Shown here: in pieces, positions 27,527 through 36,995 of the stretch
Layout: each line of letters starts with the position of its first letter
Numbering within the stretch: the stretch's first letter is position 1
NCBI RefSeq assembly: GCF_030689645.1
Contig: NZ_JAUYFU010000059.1
Coordinates: forward strand, 1-64,000
DNA: 64,000 nt
Direction: 5' to 3'
Source: Humidesulfovibrio sp.
Lineage (GTDB): Bacteria > Desulfobacterota > Desulfovibrionia > Desulfovibrionales > Desulfovibrionaceae
Position numbers and translations under genes: made by a program
The notes under the pieces: generated by a model
What the model saw: the letters and a program-made list of their open reading frames with translations, nothing else
Database searches by the model: none
Told to the model about the DNA's origin: nothing

Positions 27527-28740
27527 TCCGCATCGACGGGAAGGAGCGCACCCTTCTGGCCTGGATACCCGCCCGAGGCGGCTCCAAAGGGCTGCCGCGC
27601 AAGGCTCTGCTGGACCTCTGCGGCAGGCCGGTGCTGGCCTACACCATCAAGGCCGCGCTCGAAACGCCGGGCATGGACCGCGTGCTGGTGAACACCGACG
27701 ACGAGGAGATCCGCGAGCTGGCGGTCTCCCTGGGGGCGGAGGTGCCCTTCCTGCGCCCGGCCCATCTGGCGCGCGACGACTCCAGCCTGGAAAGCGCTCT
27801 GGACTACCAGTGGGCCTGGCTCAAGGAGCATGAGAACTTCGTCCCGGACGTGCATGTGGGCATGAGCCCCACCCATCCCTTCCGCCTGCCGGGCAGTTTG
27901 GTGCGAGCCCTTGAGCGCGCCCAAGCCGACGAGCTGGTGGTGAACGTGCGCAGCGTGGTCCCCAGCGGCGTGGATCCGGCCAACTGCTGGCGACGCGATG
28001 AGGACGGACAACTGCACCGCTTTCTGCCCGGCCAAGACGGTCTGGCTGGCCGCGTGGTCCAGAACCTCTTCGCCTTCAACGTGGTGCTGGAGTGCCGCAA
28101 ACATCTGTTCTACTCCGCACAGCACCGTCGGCCTCTGCCCTGCCCCCTCTCCCGGCTGGAGGGGCTGGACCTGGACGAGCCCCGCGACCTTTGCCTGGCC
28201 CGGCTGGCCCTTGGCGGCTCGCGTCCGCAGCAGGAAAGCGCGCAGGATGGCGCAGCCGCAGATGCGCTGCACCTGTTCGGCAAGAGCCTTTCCGCCCCGC
28301 ACGGCTGTGGGCCGCGCCTCTTGCGTCACCCGGACTATCCCCGCGTGGGCTCGGCGGAAGTGGAGGCCTTCGCCCACGCGCTGACCAGCGCCAGCCGCGT
28401 GCTGATCAGCGGCTGCCGCATGGAGGAGGACGAGCACCCCTACCGCCTGTTCCGCGAGGCGGAGGACGGCCGCCTGGACCCTCTTTCCGAAGTGCCCCAG
28501 GCCATTCGCGGCGCGCGTCAACTTTACCCGCAAGTGTTGCGCTTCGTCCCGGCCCTGGTGGGGCTGCCCGCCGGGATGGCGCTGGAGGCTCTGGAACGGC
28601 CCGAGGGCTTCGCCCTGCACGAACTGCCGCGCGAAGCCCTGCTGGACGCGGCTGATGCCGTGGAATTGCTGGAGCTGCAAACGATGCCGGGGGGCGGAAG
28701 CCTCCATCCTGCGCCACCCCACATCAAGGAGGCCCCATGA
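27523..28740 (+). CDS. CMP-sugar (NeuA-type) cytidylyltransferase with C-terminal extension
   Basis: 405 residues from a GTG at 27523 that overlaps the preceding stop (GTGA), with GGAGG upstream. The first ~225 residues are an acylneuraminate cytidylyltransferase: IPARGGSKGLPRKAL binds CTP, followed by VLVNTDDEEI and SPTHPFRLPG. These enzymes activate a nonulosonic acid or Kdo-like sugar as the CMP form. Typical NeuA is about 230 residues; the extra ~180 C-terminal residues are not recognised. No NeuB-type synthase is in the window, so the nonulosonic acid itself would be made elsewhere. Confidence 0.82.
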   Translation: MIRIDGKERTLLAWIPARGGSKGLPRKALLDLCGRPVLAYTIKAALETPGMDRVLVNTDDEEIRELAVSLGAEVPFLRPAHLARDDSSLESALDYQWAWLKEHENFVPDVHVGMSPTHPFRLPGSLVRALERAQADELVVNVRSVVPSGVDPANCWRRDEDGQLHRFLPGQDGLAGRVVQNLFAFNVVLECRKHLFYSAQHRRPLPCPLSRLEGLDLDEPRDLCLARLALGGSRPQQESAQDGAAADALHLFGKSLSAPHGCGPRLLRHPDYPRVGSAEVEAFAHALTSASRVLISGCRMEEDEHPYRLFREAEDGRLDPLSEVPQAIRGARQLYPQVLRFVPALVGLPAGMALEALERPEGFALHELPREALLDAADAVELLELQTMPGGGSLHPAPPHIKEAP

Positions 28741-29798
28741 GCGCCACATCCCCCATCCTCGCCAGCCTGGAGTTCGACTACGCCTGGCGGCAGGACATCG
28801 TGCACGACATGCAGAAATACACTGGCCTGATGCTGAAGCGCCTGGAACAGTTCCTGGCCGCCCGGCCCGGTCCGCTCAAGGTCGCCCTGTATGGCGGGTC
28901 GGAGAGCGGCAGCCTGCTGGCCCAGTTGCTCTCCCAACACGCGCGGGTGCAGATCTGCTGTGTGCTGGACCGCCACAAGCCGCAAAACTCGCTAAAGGAC
29001 CTGCCCTTTATTGATACGCGCGCCGTGCCCCTGGGCCAGCAGAAGCTTGAGGCTGATGTGCTGTTCCTCTGCGTCAGCCCGGGCCACAACGCCACGCTTC
29101 AACGCGATGCCGAAACGCTCCAGGGCGTGCCCCTGGTCTGCGCCATGTACAAAGACGAGGAGCGCAAAGAGAGCGCCGTCCACAGCAGCTTCTCAGAGCG
29201 CTTCGTGGAATACGCCTTCGTCTTCGAGTGCCTGAGCCAGCTGTACCCCCAGCGCGTGCTCGACGTGGGCACCGGCGCCACCGCCCTGCCGAGCCTTGTG
29301 GCCGTGGGCGGGTCTGAGGTTACGGCCATCGACCACTTTGCGCCACTGCTGGCCAACCCGTCTTTTTACGTCTGGTGCCACGACATCCAGCGCAAACGCT
29401 TCGACGACCCCTTCGACATGATCCTGTGCATCAGCACCCTGGAGCATGTGTTCGAATACGAGGACGCGCTGGAGAACATGGTGGCTTCGCTCAAGCCCGG
29501 CGGGCACCTGGTGCTGACCATGCCGGTGACTGAGGGCGCCTATGTGGAGAACCTCTTCCGCGTGCCGGGCAACTTCTACTTCGATCCCCAAAGCACGGGG
29601 CTGGTCCGGCTGTTCTCCCTGGACATGATCCAGGGCTGGCTGGCCAAGCACAACCTGCGCGAGGTGCGCCGCAAGTGCTACTCGCAGTTCCAGGGGGCCA
29701 ACGTGGGCGATGGCGAGCAGCGCAGGCACCCGGTGCCCTGCGACAACGGCGAGCCCATCCATCTGATCTGCCTCCTGCTCCGGCGGGAGGAAGCATAG
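28737..29798 (+). CDS. Rossmann-module + SAM methyltransferase
   Basis: 353 residues, ATGA overlap with the previous gene, AAGGAGG site. Residues about 47-125 form a small Rossmann-like module (VALYGGSESGSLLAQLL, then CCVLDRHKPQ and VLFLCVSP). Residues about 165-350 form a class I methyltransferase with VLDVGTGATALPSL, ILCISTLEHV and LKPGGHLVLTMP. The module recalls the N-terminal NDP-sugar-binding domain of PglD-like proteins and recurs in the next genes. It probably methylates a sugar or a sugar-bearing intermediate. Confidence 0.75.
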   Translation: MSATSPILASLEFDYAWRQDIVHDMQKYTGLMLKRLEQFLAARPGPLKVALYGGSESGSLLAQLLSQHARVQICCVLDRHKPQNSLKDLPFIDTRAVPLGQQKLEADVLFLCVSPGHNATLQRDAETLQGVPLVCAMYKDEERKESAVHSSFSERFVEYAFVFECLSQLYPQRVLDVGTGATALPSLVAVGGSEVTAIDHFAPLLANPSFYVWCHDIQRKRFDDPFDMILCISTLEHVFEYEDALENMVASLKPGGHLVLTMPVTEGAYVENLFRVPGNFYFDPQSTGLVRLFSLDMIQGWLAKHNLREVRRKCYSQFQGANVGDGEQRRHPVPCDNGEPIHLICLLLRREEA

Positions 29799-29850
29799 AC
29801 CCCAGCCCGTCGGCCCGCCTTCGGACATTTTAGACCCACAGGAGCGCACC

Positions 29851-30990
29851 ATGATATTGAATCCCAACAACTGCCCAAACCTCGGAATCGGCTATGGCGC
29901 GCTGGACACCGCCAAGACCGATCTGCCCGGAACCTGCGCGCGGCTTGCGGAGGCGTTCAACACGTTGGCGCAAGAACTCCGGCAGCGGCACAAGCGCCCC
30001 GTGCGCGTGGCAGTCTACGGCGCCAGCGAAAGTGGCCGCGTGGCCTGGGGGTTTCTGCGCACCGCCGAGGGCATCGAGGTGACCGGCTTTTTGGACGCCC
30101 ATTCCCTGTCCGACGACATCGCGGGACTGCCTTGCGTTGCGCCCGCGCAGGCGCATGAGCTGTCCGCCCTGGACGCCATCGTGGTGGCCGTGGCCCCGCG
30201 GCACCTGCCCGAGGTATTGGCCACCCTGGCAGAGCACGACACTGGAGCCGAAGTCATCAGCATGTACCAGCCCGAGGCGACGGCCCAGGCGCAGACCTCG
30301 CCCCATGGGGACGCCGCCCAGCGTTTCGCCGCACACGAGCACTCCCGGCGCCTGCGCGAGCATCTGAAGCAGGAGCGCGACACGCGCCTGGAGCCCAACG
30401 AGCGCCCGGCGGAGTATGCCTTCGTCTTCAACTGGCTGACCAAGCTCTACCCGGACAACATCCTCGACGTGGGCGCAGGCAGCACCTCGCTGCCCCACCT
30501 CATGCAACTGTGCGGATTCAGCGTTACCGCCATCGATCTCGACCCGCTGGCCAACAGGCACTTTTACCTGGAGAAAGCCAACATCGCGCAGGACGACCTG
30601 GGGCGCAGGTTCAACGCCATCACCTGCATCAGCACCTTGGAACACATAGAGCGCCACGACGAGGCCATGGCCAACATGTTCCGCCACCTGCACCCAGGCG
30701 GCGCGCTGCTGCTCACCGTGCCCTTCCATGAAACCCGCTATGTGGCGAACATCCACGCCCAGGCGGGCACAAGCCGCCCCTGCGACATGGGCATCACGCA
30801 GATTTTTTCCCGGCGCGAGGTGGACGCCTGGCTGGCCGCGCACGACTGGGAGCTCGCAGGCGAAGAGCTTTACGCCCACTTCACCGGCGAGCTGTTCACT
30901 CTGGGCGAAGAGTTTTACCCCATGCGCAGGCTGGAGCGCGGCGCAGGCAAGGTCGACCTTGCCTGCCTGGCCCTGCGCAGGCGCGCTTAA
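29851..30990 (+). CDS. Rossmann-module + SAM methyltransferase (paralogue of preceding gene)
   Basis: 379 residues. Same layout as the gene before: Rossmann-like module at about 50-135 (VAVYGASESGRVAWGFL, VTGFLDAHS, IVVAVAPR), then a methyltransferase with ILDVGAGSTSLPHLM, ITCISTLEHI and LHPGGALLLTVP. Both also share an EYAFVF(E/N) linker just before the SAM domain, so they are diverged duplicates and probably act on different positions. Ribosome site ACAGGAGC, 52 nt gap. Confidence 0.75.
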   Translation: MILNPNNCPNLGIGYGALDTAKTDLPGTCARLAEAFNTLAQELRQRHKRPVRVAVYGASESGRVAWGFLRTAEGIEVTGFLDAHSLSDDIAGLPCVAPAQAHELSALDAIVVAVAPRHLPEVLATLAEHDTGAEVISMYQPEATAQAQTSPHGDAAQRFAAHEHSRRLREHLKQERDTRLEPNERPAEYAFVFNWLTKLYPDNILDVGAGSTSLPHLMQLCGFSVTAIDLDPLANRHFYLEKANIAQDDLGRRFNAITCISTLEHIERHDEAMANMFRHLHPGGALLLTVPFHETRYVANIHAQAGTSRPCDMGITQIFSRREVDAWLAAHDWELAGEELYAHFTGELFTLGEEFYPMRRLERGAGKVDLACLALRRRA

Positions 30991-31014
30991 GCCTGGCGAA
31001 CGGAAGGACACCAC

Positions 31015-32175
31015 ATGCGCACCATCAGCACCGCCGCCCAACTGCCTGCCGGTTCGGTCATCGCCATCTACGGTTCCGGCGAGCGGGGCCAGGCCCTTTT
31101 CGAGGAGATCCGCAACCTGCCGGACAAGGACCTTCAGGTCCGCTGCTTCATCGACTCCTTTGCCGATGGCGAGGTGCTGGGGCTGCCCAAACTGAGCCTG
31201 GCGGCCTTTCTGAAGCAGGACCCTGCCTCAAGGGGGGTCATCGTGGTGGCCTCGGAGGCCTGCACCCAGATCGTCTGGTCCCTGCGGGAAAAGGGCATGG
31301 AGGCTGCGTTCCACTACGACCGGGACTACAACGCCGGGCTGGCGTTGCCCAAGGCCGCGCCCGGCGCCATGGCGGGCTTTCTGCACAAGCATTTCCCCGC
31401 CCGGACCCTGCCCGCCACGGGCGCAGCCGGGCAGCCGGGCTACAGCCCCCTGGGCTACACCAGCGCGGAGCTTGACCGGCGCGGCGATCTGAACATCATG
31501 TTCCTCGGCTGTTCCTGGGTGGCCGACGCCAACCAGGAGACCTCCTTCACCCGTTGCGTGTGCGACCGCTTCGCGCAGGAGCTGTCGGCCACGGTCTGCG
31601 ACTGGAACCTGGCCCTTGGCGGGGAAAGCGTGGACTACATGGCGCGCACGCTGCTCTGCTCCATCGACGCCCTGCGCCCGGACCTGGTGTTTCTGGTGTT
31701 CACCGGCCTGGACCGCGAGGAGTACTTCACACTGGAGGGCAAGCGCGTGCGCTTTCAGCTGGACTGGCTGCTGGAGCGCGAGAAGAACAGCCCGGCCTGG
31801 AAGTCCCTGCCCCGCGATGTCCGCGAGAGCCTCACCCAATTGGGCGAGCTGTACAGCCCCAGCCAGGATGTGGCGCGCTTCCTGAAGAACTACCTGCTCA
31901 TCGAAAGCGTGCTGGACAGCCGGGCCATCCCCTGGGGCTTCAGCATGGTGCCCGCGCCCCGCGTGGTGGAGCCTGTCATGGACCTCATGCAGGCCGAGTG
32001 GATAAGGCCGCTGCGCTACCTGGGCGAACCCTTCGAGGTGGTGGATTACGTGAGCCGCGAGGACTCGCACCCCGGCCCGGAAAGCCGCAAGCGCTTTGCG
32101 GACAAGGTGCACGCCTGGTTCAACGCGCGCCACGGCGCAGACATCCGCCACATGATTTCAAGCCGCAAGGCATGA
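31015..32175 (+). CDS. Rossmann-module + SGNH-like hydrolase/acyltransferase
   Basis: 386 residues. N-terminal Rossmann-like module (about 8-100: IAIYGSGERGQALFEEI, CFIDSFADG, VIVVASE), then from about 155 an SGNH-type fold: IMFLGCSWVAD (block I, Ser in GCS), ALGGESVDYMA (block II/III Gly), VFTGLDREEYF, and a final DSHPGPESRKRF carrying the Asp-x-x-His-like pair. It could add or remove an acyl group on the glycan. Enzyme activity is inferred from these blocks only. AAGGAC site; its stop overlaps an alternative start of the next gene. Confidence 0.65.
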   Translation: MRTISTAAQLPAGSVIAIYGSGERGQALFEEIRNLPDKDLQVRCFIDSFADGEVLGLPKLSLAAFLKQDPASRGVIVVASEACTQIVWSLREKGMEAAFHYDRDYNAGLALPKAAPGAMAGFLHKHFPARTLPATGAAGQPGYSPLGYTSAELDRRGDLNIMFLGCSWVADANQETSFTRCVCDRFAQELSATVCDWNLALGGESVDYMARTLLCSIDALRPDLVFLVFTGLDREEYFTLEGKRVRFQLDWLLEREKNSPAWKSLPRDVRESLTQLGELYSPSQDVARFLKNYLLIESVLDSRAIPWGFSMVPAPRVVEPVMDLMQAEWIRPLRYLGEPFEVVDYVSREDSHPGPESRKRFADKVHAWFNARHGADIRHMISSRKA

Positions 32176-32237
32176 CGCAAACCGCGCCGGAAAGCGGCGC
32201 GCAACGCGCATGCCTTCATGCGCAAGGAGGCCAGACC

Positions 32238-33506
32238 ATGGAATTCATCAGCACCCCGAAAATGCTCCAACGCGGCGAGCGCGTCTCGCTCTTTGGCGCA
32301 GGCGGCGCAGGCGCGGAGTTCCTTGGCCGCATCCGCCAGTCTGGACGCGACATTGAAGTGGCCTGCTTTGTGGATACCTACAAAAGCGGCGAACTGGACG
32401 GAGTTCCGGTGCTGACCTTGGACGAATTCGCCCGCACCCGCGATCTGGCTGCGGAATCCATCGTCATCACCTCCACCCACTGGGAGCAGATCGTCCATGA
32501 CCTGATGCAGCGCGGAGCGCAACGCATCAGGATATTCTTCGACCGCAAGCGTTTCCCCCTGTGCCTGGCCATTTGCGACCGGGAGCTTGGCGGAGGCAAA
32601 ATGGCCATCCTGGACATCGGCGCCTACGGAGCCACGGCGGACCGCAGGTTTCTGCCCTTTGGCGAGGACAACATCCGCTGCGTGGGCTTTGAAGCCGATG
32701 CCGAGGAATGCGTGGTGCTGAACCAGCGCACCCGCGAAAACGGTCTTGATTTCACCTACATGCCCCTGGCGCTCTGGAGCAGTGCCGGCCACCAGACTCT
32801 TTACTACCCAAAGGGCAACCCCGGCGCCTCCTCCCTGTATCCGGTGAACATGGAGGTCTTCCGGCGCTGGAGGATGACCAACCAGTGGTCCTCGGTCAAC
32901 GAGGCCGAGCGCCTGGGCGAAATCACAACCTTCGATATCCCCGTGGCCAGCCTGGACGAATGGCAGACCAGGCAAAAGCCGCAGCCCTTCGACTTCGCCA
33001 AGCTGAACATCCAGGGCGCTGAGCTTGAGGTGCTTAGAGGCGGAACCACCATCCTGCCCGACCTCTTGGGCGTGCTGGTGGAGGTCAGTTTCGTGGAGTC
33101 CTACGTGGGCCGCCCCCTCTTCGCCGACATAGACGGGTTCCTGCGCGCACAAGGCTTCACCTTTTTCGACTTTCCGGACCGCTGCCATGCAGGCAGGGCA
33201 GGCTCGGCCGTCAGCGTGCCCCGCCTGAGCCGCTACCCCTGGAGCAAGGGACAGTTCATTGAGGGCCACGCCCTGTATCTGCGCGACCCCATCGCCGCAG
33301 CCGGGCAGCGCTCCACTCCCCCCAAGCTGGAGAGCGTCTTGAAGCTCGCCGCCATCGCCGAGGCCAACAACCAGGTGGAGTACGCCTTCGAGCTGCTGCA
33401 ATGGGCCGGAGAACGCTATCAGGCAACGGGCGGAACCCAGGAGGCGGAGACCTGCCGCCGGGTCGTCGAGGAGGCCATGCGGGAGTATCAGGAGTTGTTT
33501 GCATGA
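32238..33506 (+). CDS. Rossmann-module + FkbM-family methyltransferase
   Basis: 422 residues from the ATG at 32238, with a near-perfect AAGGAGG 8 nt upstream; an ATG at 32172 overlapping the previous stop would add 22 residues. Module at about 10-100 (VSLFGAGGAGAEFL, ACFVDTYKSG, IVITSTHWE), then an FkbM methyltransferase: MAILDIGAYG, VGFEADAEE, FAKLNIQGAELEVLRGG and LVEVSF. FkbM enzymes O-methylate sugars and polyketides. The C-terminal ~60 residues form a helical tail. Its stop overlaps the next start (ATGA). Confidence 0.82.
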   Translation: MEFISTPKMLQRGERVSLFGAGGAGAEFLGRIRQSGRDIEVACFVDTYKSGELDGVPVLTLDEFARTRDLAAESIVITSTHWEQIVHDLMQRGAQRIRIFFDRKRFPLCLAICDRELGGGKMAILDIGAYGATADRRFLPFGEDNIRCVGFEADAEECVVLNQRTRENGLDFTYMPLALWSSAGHQTLYYPKGNPGASSLYPVNMEVFRRWRMTNQWSSVNEAERLGEITTFDIPVASLDEWQTRQKPQPFDFAKLNIQGAELEVLRGGTTILPDLLGVLVEVSFVESYVGRPLFADIDGFLRAQGFTFFDFPDRCHAGRAGSAVSVPRLSRYPWSKGQFIEGHALYLRDPIAAAGQRSTPPKLESVLKLAAIAEANNQVEYAFELLQWAGERYQATGGTQEAETCRRVVEEAMREYQELFA

Positions 33507-35215
33507 CAGGAGCCGAACCACAGACGCGCGAGGCCGCCTTCGATATGCTGCAGGACAGCTACTACCGCGCGGCCCTGGCTGACGCCATTTGCGTGGAGCC
33601 CCTGCTGGAGGATCTGCGGACTGCGGTGGTGGCCGCCTGGCTCGACGCCATGCCCAACAGGCGGCGCGTGGGCTTCTGCGGCTGCGGATCGCTCTCCGCG
33701 CGGCTGGCTCAAAGCCATCGCGCCAGCCTCGACCGGCACGCGGTCACCTTCTTCTCCACCAGCGGCGAAGGCCCGGACGATTTTCATGGCTACCCCCGCA
33801 GCTCCCTGACGGACGTTCTTGAACAGGAACTCGACAGCATAGCGCTCATGAGCGGCACATACGCCCAGGCCATGCGCGAGGCGCTGGCCGGGTGCCGGGC
33901 GACCGCAGTGCTTGGGCTGGACGAACTGTGCCGCAGCAACACGGATGAGGCGACGCTGGCCCTGGCTCTTGCGCGCATCAACGCCGAGGCCGACGCCCTG
34001 GCCGCGAGACTCGACGCGGCCTTTCCTCCTGGCTCGCCCACAGTGGTCTATTTGGAGCTGGAGCCATCCCCCCCCTACGAGCGGTTTTTCCGCGCCCTCA
34101 AGGACGAAGGGCTTCAGGTCGTCATCATCTCCCGGCAATACGGCTTTCCGGATGGAAGGCTGGAGGCCATGCAGGCCAGGGGCGACGTGGACTTCATCTA
34201 CCGGGGCCTGCGTTTCTCGGCCTTCTGGATCATGACATGCAGGCTGCTCACGCGGCGCCGCTTCGGCCTGGTGCTCACGTGGTATCTTTACTGCCACCTG
34301 CGCTACCTGGACTACATCATGAAGACCTCCTTAAGCCCGGTGGTCATTTGGCACGACCTTTTCCTGCAGGAGTACTGCAAGATCCAAAGCTTCATCAGCG
34401 GGCTGGAGCGCGTGGTCCACCTTCCGACCGAAACCATCGTGCGCATGGACAAGGAGATCTACGCGGCGACACCGGCTGTGGCCTACCGTTACCAGGACAG
34501 CGTCGTGGAAGAATTTCGCGCCGCAAACGGGCTCGATTTCGCAGGCATCCGCATCCTGCGCCCGGTGGACCGCTCCCTGCTGACCCAGGGCAACAGGCTG
34601 CCCAAGCTCTCAGCCCAGACAGGCCGGACGCACATCGCGTTCATCAACGCCCTGAACATCGATCCTCTGCTGGACAGCGACCTGGGCTGGCGCAAGGCCG
34701 ACGTGTGGGAGTTCCTCTCCATGCTGAACCCCCTGGACATGAGTCTTTCGGTGTTCAACGCAGTGGACTGGGGCACGGGCGGCTACGAGGATCTGGAGGA
34801 CGAGGCCAGGAACAATCCCCTGTTCGACTACAGCCCGCGCATCGACTTCGAGCGCCTGGTGCCAGAGATCTCCCGCCGGGACTTCGGCTGGCTTTACCGC
34901 CGCGTGGATTCCCCGCAGTCCCTGCGCTATTGCCAGACGCACCTGCCATTTTCCGTGGTGGGCTTCCTCAACGCCGGGCTTCCCATCATCGTCTCCCGCG
35001 AGCTGGAGTACATCGCCAGCCTGGTGCAGGAGTGGGGCGTGGGCATTGTGCTTGCCAAAGACCAGTGGCACTTGCTGCCGCAGCGCATCGCAACCTTTGA
35101 CCACGAGGCTTGCGCCAGGAACATCGCCGCTGCGTGCGAGGAGCTGGACGAGGTGCGCCAGGGCCACAAGCTCGGCAGCTTCCTGCTGCATGTGATGCGG
35201 GAAAAGCGCCCATGA
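33503..35215 (+). CDS. Rossmann-module + GT-B-like glycosyltransferase (3 of 4)
   Basis: 570 residues, ATGA overlap at its start and another with the next gene at its end. N-terminal region (about 45-130) contains a weaker version of the Rossmann module (RVGFCGCGSLSARLA, then a FFSTSGEG turn). The rest is a two-domain glycosyltransferase ending in SVVGFLNAGLPIIVSRELEY, the donor-site segment seen in the other three. Sugar specificity is not readable. Soluble. Paired with the following gene as adjacent relatives of the same layout. Confidence 0.65.
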   Translation: MTGAEPQTREAAFDMLQDSYYRAALADAICVEPLLEDLRTAVVAAWLDAMPNRRRVGFCGCGSLSARLAQSHRASLDRHAVTFFSTSGEGPDDFHGYPRSSLTDVLEQELDSIALMSGTYAQAMREALAGCRATAVLGLDELCRSNTDEATLALALARINAEADALAARLDAAFPPGSPTVVYLELEPSPPYERFFRALKDEGLQVVIISRQYGFPDGRLEAMQARGDVDFIYRGLRFSAFWIMTCRLLTRRRFGLVLTWYLYCHLRYLDYIMKTSLSPVVIWHDLFLQEYCKIQSFISGLERVVHLPTETIVRMDKEIYAATPAVAYRYQDSVVEEFRAANGLDFAGIRILRPVDRSLLTQGNRLPKLSAQTGRTHIAFINALNIDPLLDSDLGWRKADVWEFLSMLNPLDMSLSVFNAVDWGTGGYEDLEDEARNNPLFDYSPRIDFERLVPEISRRDFGWLYRRVDSPQSLRYCQTHLPFSVVGFLNAGLPIIVSRELEYIASLVQEWGVGIVLAKDQWHLLPQRIATFDHEACARNIAAACEELDEVRQGHKLGSFLLHVMREKRP

Positions 35216-36897
35216 ACGCCCTGAAGCGCGCCATCCGCCGCGACCAGCTTACCCTTCTGACCACCGCGCCCGAGTGGGAGGCGGAGCGGGCAGACATGCT
35301 GGCCCGCTGGCTGGACGGCCTGGCCCCAGGCAGCGCCGTGGCCTTCTACGGCTGCGGCGGCCTGGCGCGGCAATTGGCCGAAGGACGCCGCGAGTCCCTA
35401 TTGCGGCACGACGCGTGCTTTTTCACCACCAAGCCGGAAGGCGACGCGTTCTTTTGCGGTTTTCCCAAAACCTCCCTCGACCAGGTGCGCAGCAACCCGC
35501 CGGAACGGGTGGTGCTGTTAAGCGCTGCCTTTGAGTGGGAGATGCTGCTGGCCCTGGAGGGCCTGCCCTGCAAGGAGATTTTGACCCTGCGCGGCCTGGT
35601 GGCGGGTGCAGCCGACGAGGCGCTGCTTGCCCGCGTACACGGTGAAATCCGCGCCGAGGCCGCAGAGCTGGCGCGTACGCTCTGCGCCAAGCCTTCCAGC
35701 AAGCCACGCCTGGGCATCGCCTATAACAACATCGGCCTAAACGTGCTGGAGAGCTTCCGCGAGTTCCAGGCCTGTGGCTTCTTCGTTGCGCTCATAGCCA
35801 CCGACTCCCCCGCCGCCCGCGAGGCCGAGGCGCGCGGCTGGGTGGACGCCCTGCACACTGTGCCCACCTCGGAGCACCTGAACATGCTGCTCCACACCCT
35901 GCTGGTGGAGCACGACGCCCTGAACGCCGTGCTCACCTGGACCTCGCTTTGGAATCCGCCCTACCTTGAGGACATCGCCGCGCGCAGCAGCGCCAGAACA
36001 GCCTTCTGGTGCGACGCCTTTGTGGACCTGTTCTTCGACCATGAGCCGAGCGGCGCAATCATCGAAGAAGAGCTGTCCACCACCAAGGCGGCCTTTCTGG
36101 AGCAGTCGCGGCGGATCTACTGCGGAGCCGACGTGCTGTTCATCAAGGACGGGCCAGGGGTGCAGGGGCTGGTGCGGGAGCGCCTCGGCTGCCGCCCGAA
36201 CACGGTCAGCGCTTACCCGTACTTAAGCCTGGAGCTCTTCGACAAGCCCCGCCCCGTGCGCGCGGAGGGCCCCTTGCGACTGGTCCTGGCGCAGAGCATC
36301 CACCGTACCAGGCTGGCCTCGGTATGGTTCGAGCTGGACCACCTCTTTTCGCTGGTGCAGGTGCTTACCGCCCAGGGGCTTGATGTTACATATTTCAACG
36401 CCGCAGACTCCACCGGCCTGGGATGCGACGATTTTCTGGCGCTGGCCGAGGCCAACCCCCTGTTCCACTACCGCCGCCGGGTGCCCCCGGCGACCCTGAT
36501 TGAAGAGCTGCGCGGCTACGACCTTGGCCTGCTGGAATACTCGCCAAGGCCCATCCGAAGGATGCCAGCGTACTTCGCCACCAACATGCAGCTCAAGCTA
36601 TTCGCCTATGTTCAGGCCGGGCTGCCGGTGCTGGCCATCCCGGAGCTCAGCTTCTGCCACGAGGTTGTCACAAGCCGGGGATTGGGCTTAAGCATCGCCC
36701 TGGAGCAAATGGGCGGCCTGGCCGAGCGGCTGCGCACCTTCGACTTCGCGGCCTGCCGGACCAGCTTGCGCGAATTCTGCGGCGACATGGAGGTGGCGCG
36801 CCAGGTGCGCGCGCAAGCCGACGCCCTGTTGCCGCTGCTTGGCTCGTCCCCGGGTCAGGGCAAGAAACGCCAGAAAATTGGCCCGAATTATGCTTAG
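35212..36897 (+). CDS. Rossmann-module + GT-B-like glycosyltransferase (4 of 4)
   Basis: 561 residues from the ATG at 35212. Module at about 38-125 (AVAFYGCGGLARQLAEG, CFFTTKPEGDAFF), then a glycosyltransferase-like body ending with KLFAYVQAGLPVLAIPELSF. Same layout as the gene before, but clearly diverged. Likely adds a different residue or uses a different acceptor. The last residues are basic (GKKRQK). A 98-bp gap without a clear terminator follows. Confidence 0.65.
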   Translation: MNALKRAIRRDQLTLLTTAPEWEAERADMLARWLDGLAPGSAVAFYGCGGLARQLAEGRRESLLRHDACFFTTKPEGDAFFCGFPKTSLDQVRSNPPERVVLLSAAFEWEMLLALEGLPCKEILTLRGLVAGAADEALLARVHGEIRAEAAELARTLCAKPSSKPRLGIAYNNIGLNVLESFREFQACGFFVALIATDSPAAREAEARGWVDALHTVPTSEHLNMLLHTLLVEHDALNAVLTWTSLWNPPYLEDIAARSSARTAFWCDAFVDLFFDHEPSGAIIEEELSTTKAAFLEQSRRIYCGADVLFIKDGPGVQGLVRERLGCRPNTVSAYPYLSLELFDKPRPVRAEGPLRLVLAQSIHRTRLASVWFELDHLFSLVQVLTAQGLDVTYFNAADSTGLGCDDFLALAEANPLFHYRRRVPPATLIEELRGYDLGLLEYSPRPIRRMPAYFATNMQLKLFAYVQAGLPVLAIPELSFCHEVVTSRGLGLSIALEQMGGLAERLRTFDFAACRTSLREFCGDMEVARQVRAQADALLPLLGSSPGQGKKRQKIGPNYA

Positions 36898-36995
36898 CGA
36901 AGAGCGGGGGGCGAGTTGCCGCAAAAACGCGCTGAAACGCGCGCGCCTGCCCTTTGCGGTTGCGCACGCACGACATTAACCCTGGACGGAAGATC

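Noticed and set aside
27523-28740. Sialic-acid pathway
   Set aside because: Only a CMP-sugar synthetase is present; without NeuB/NeuC-type enzymes the sugar cannot be called sialic acid.
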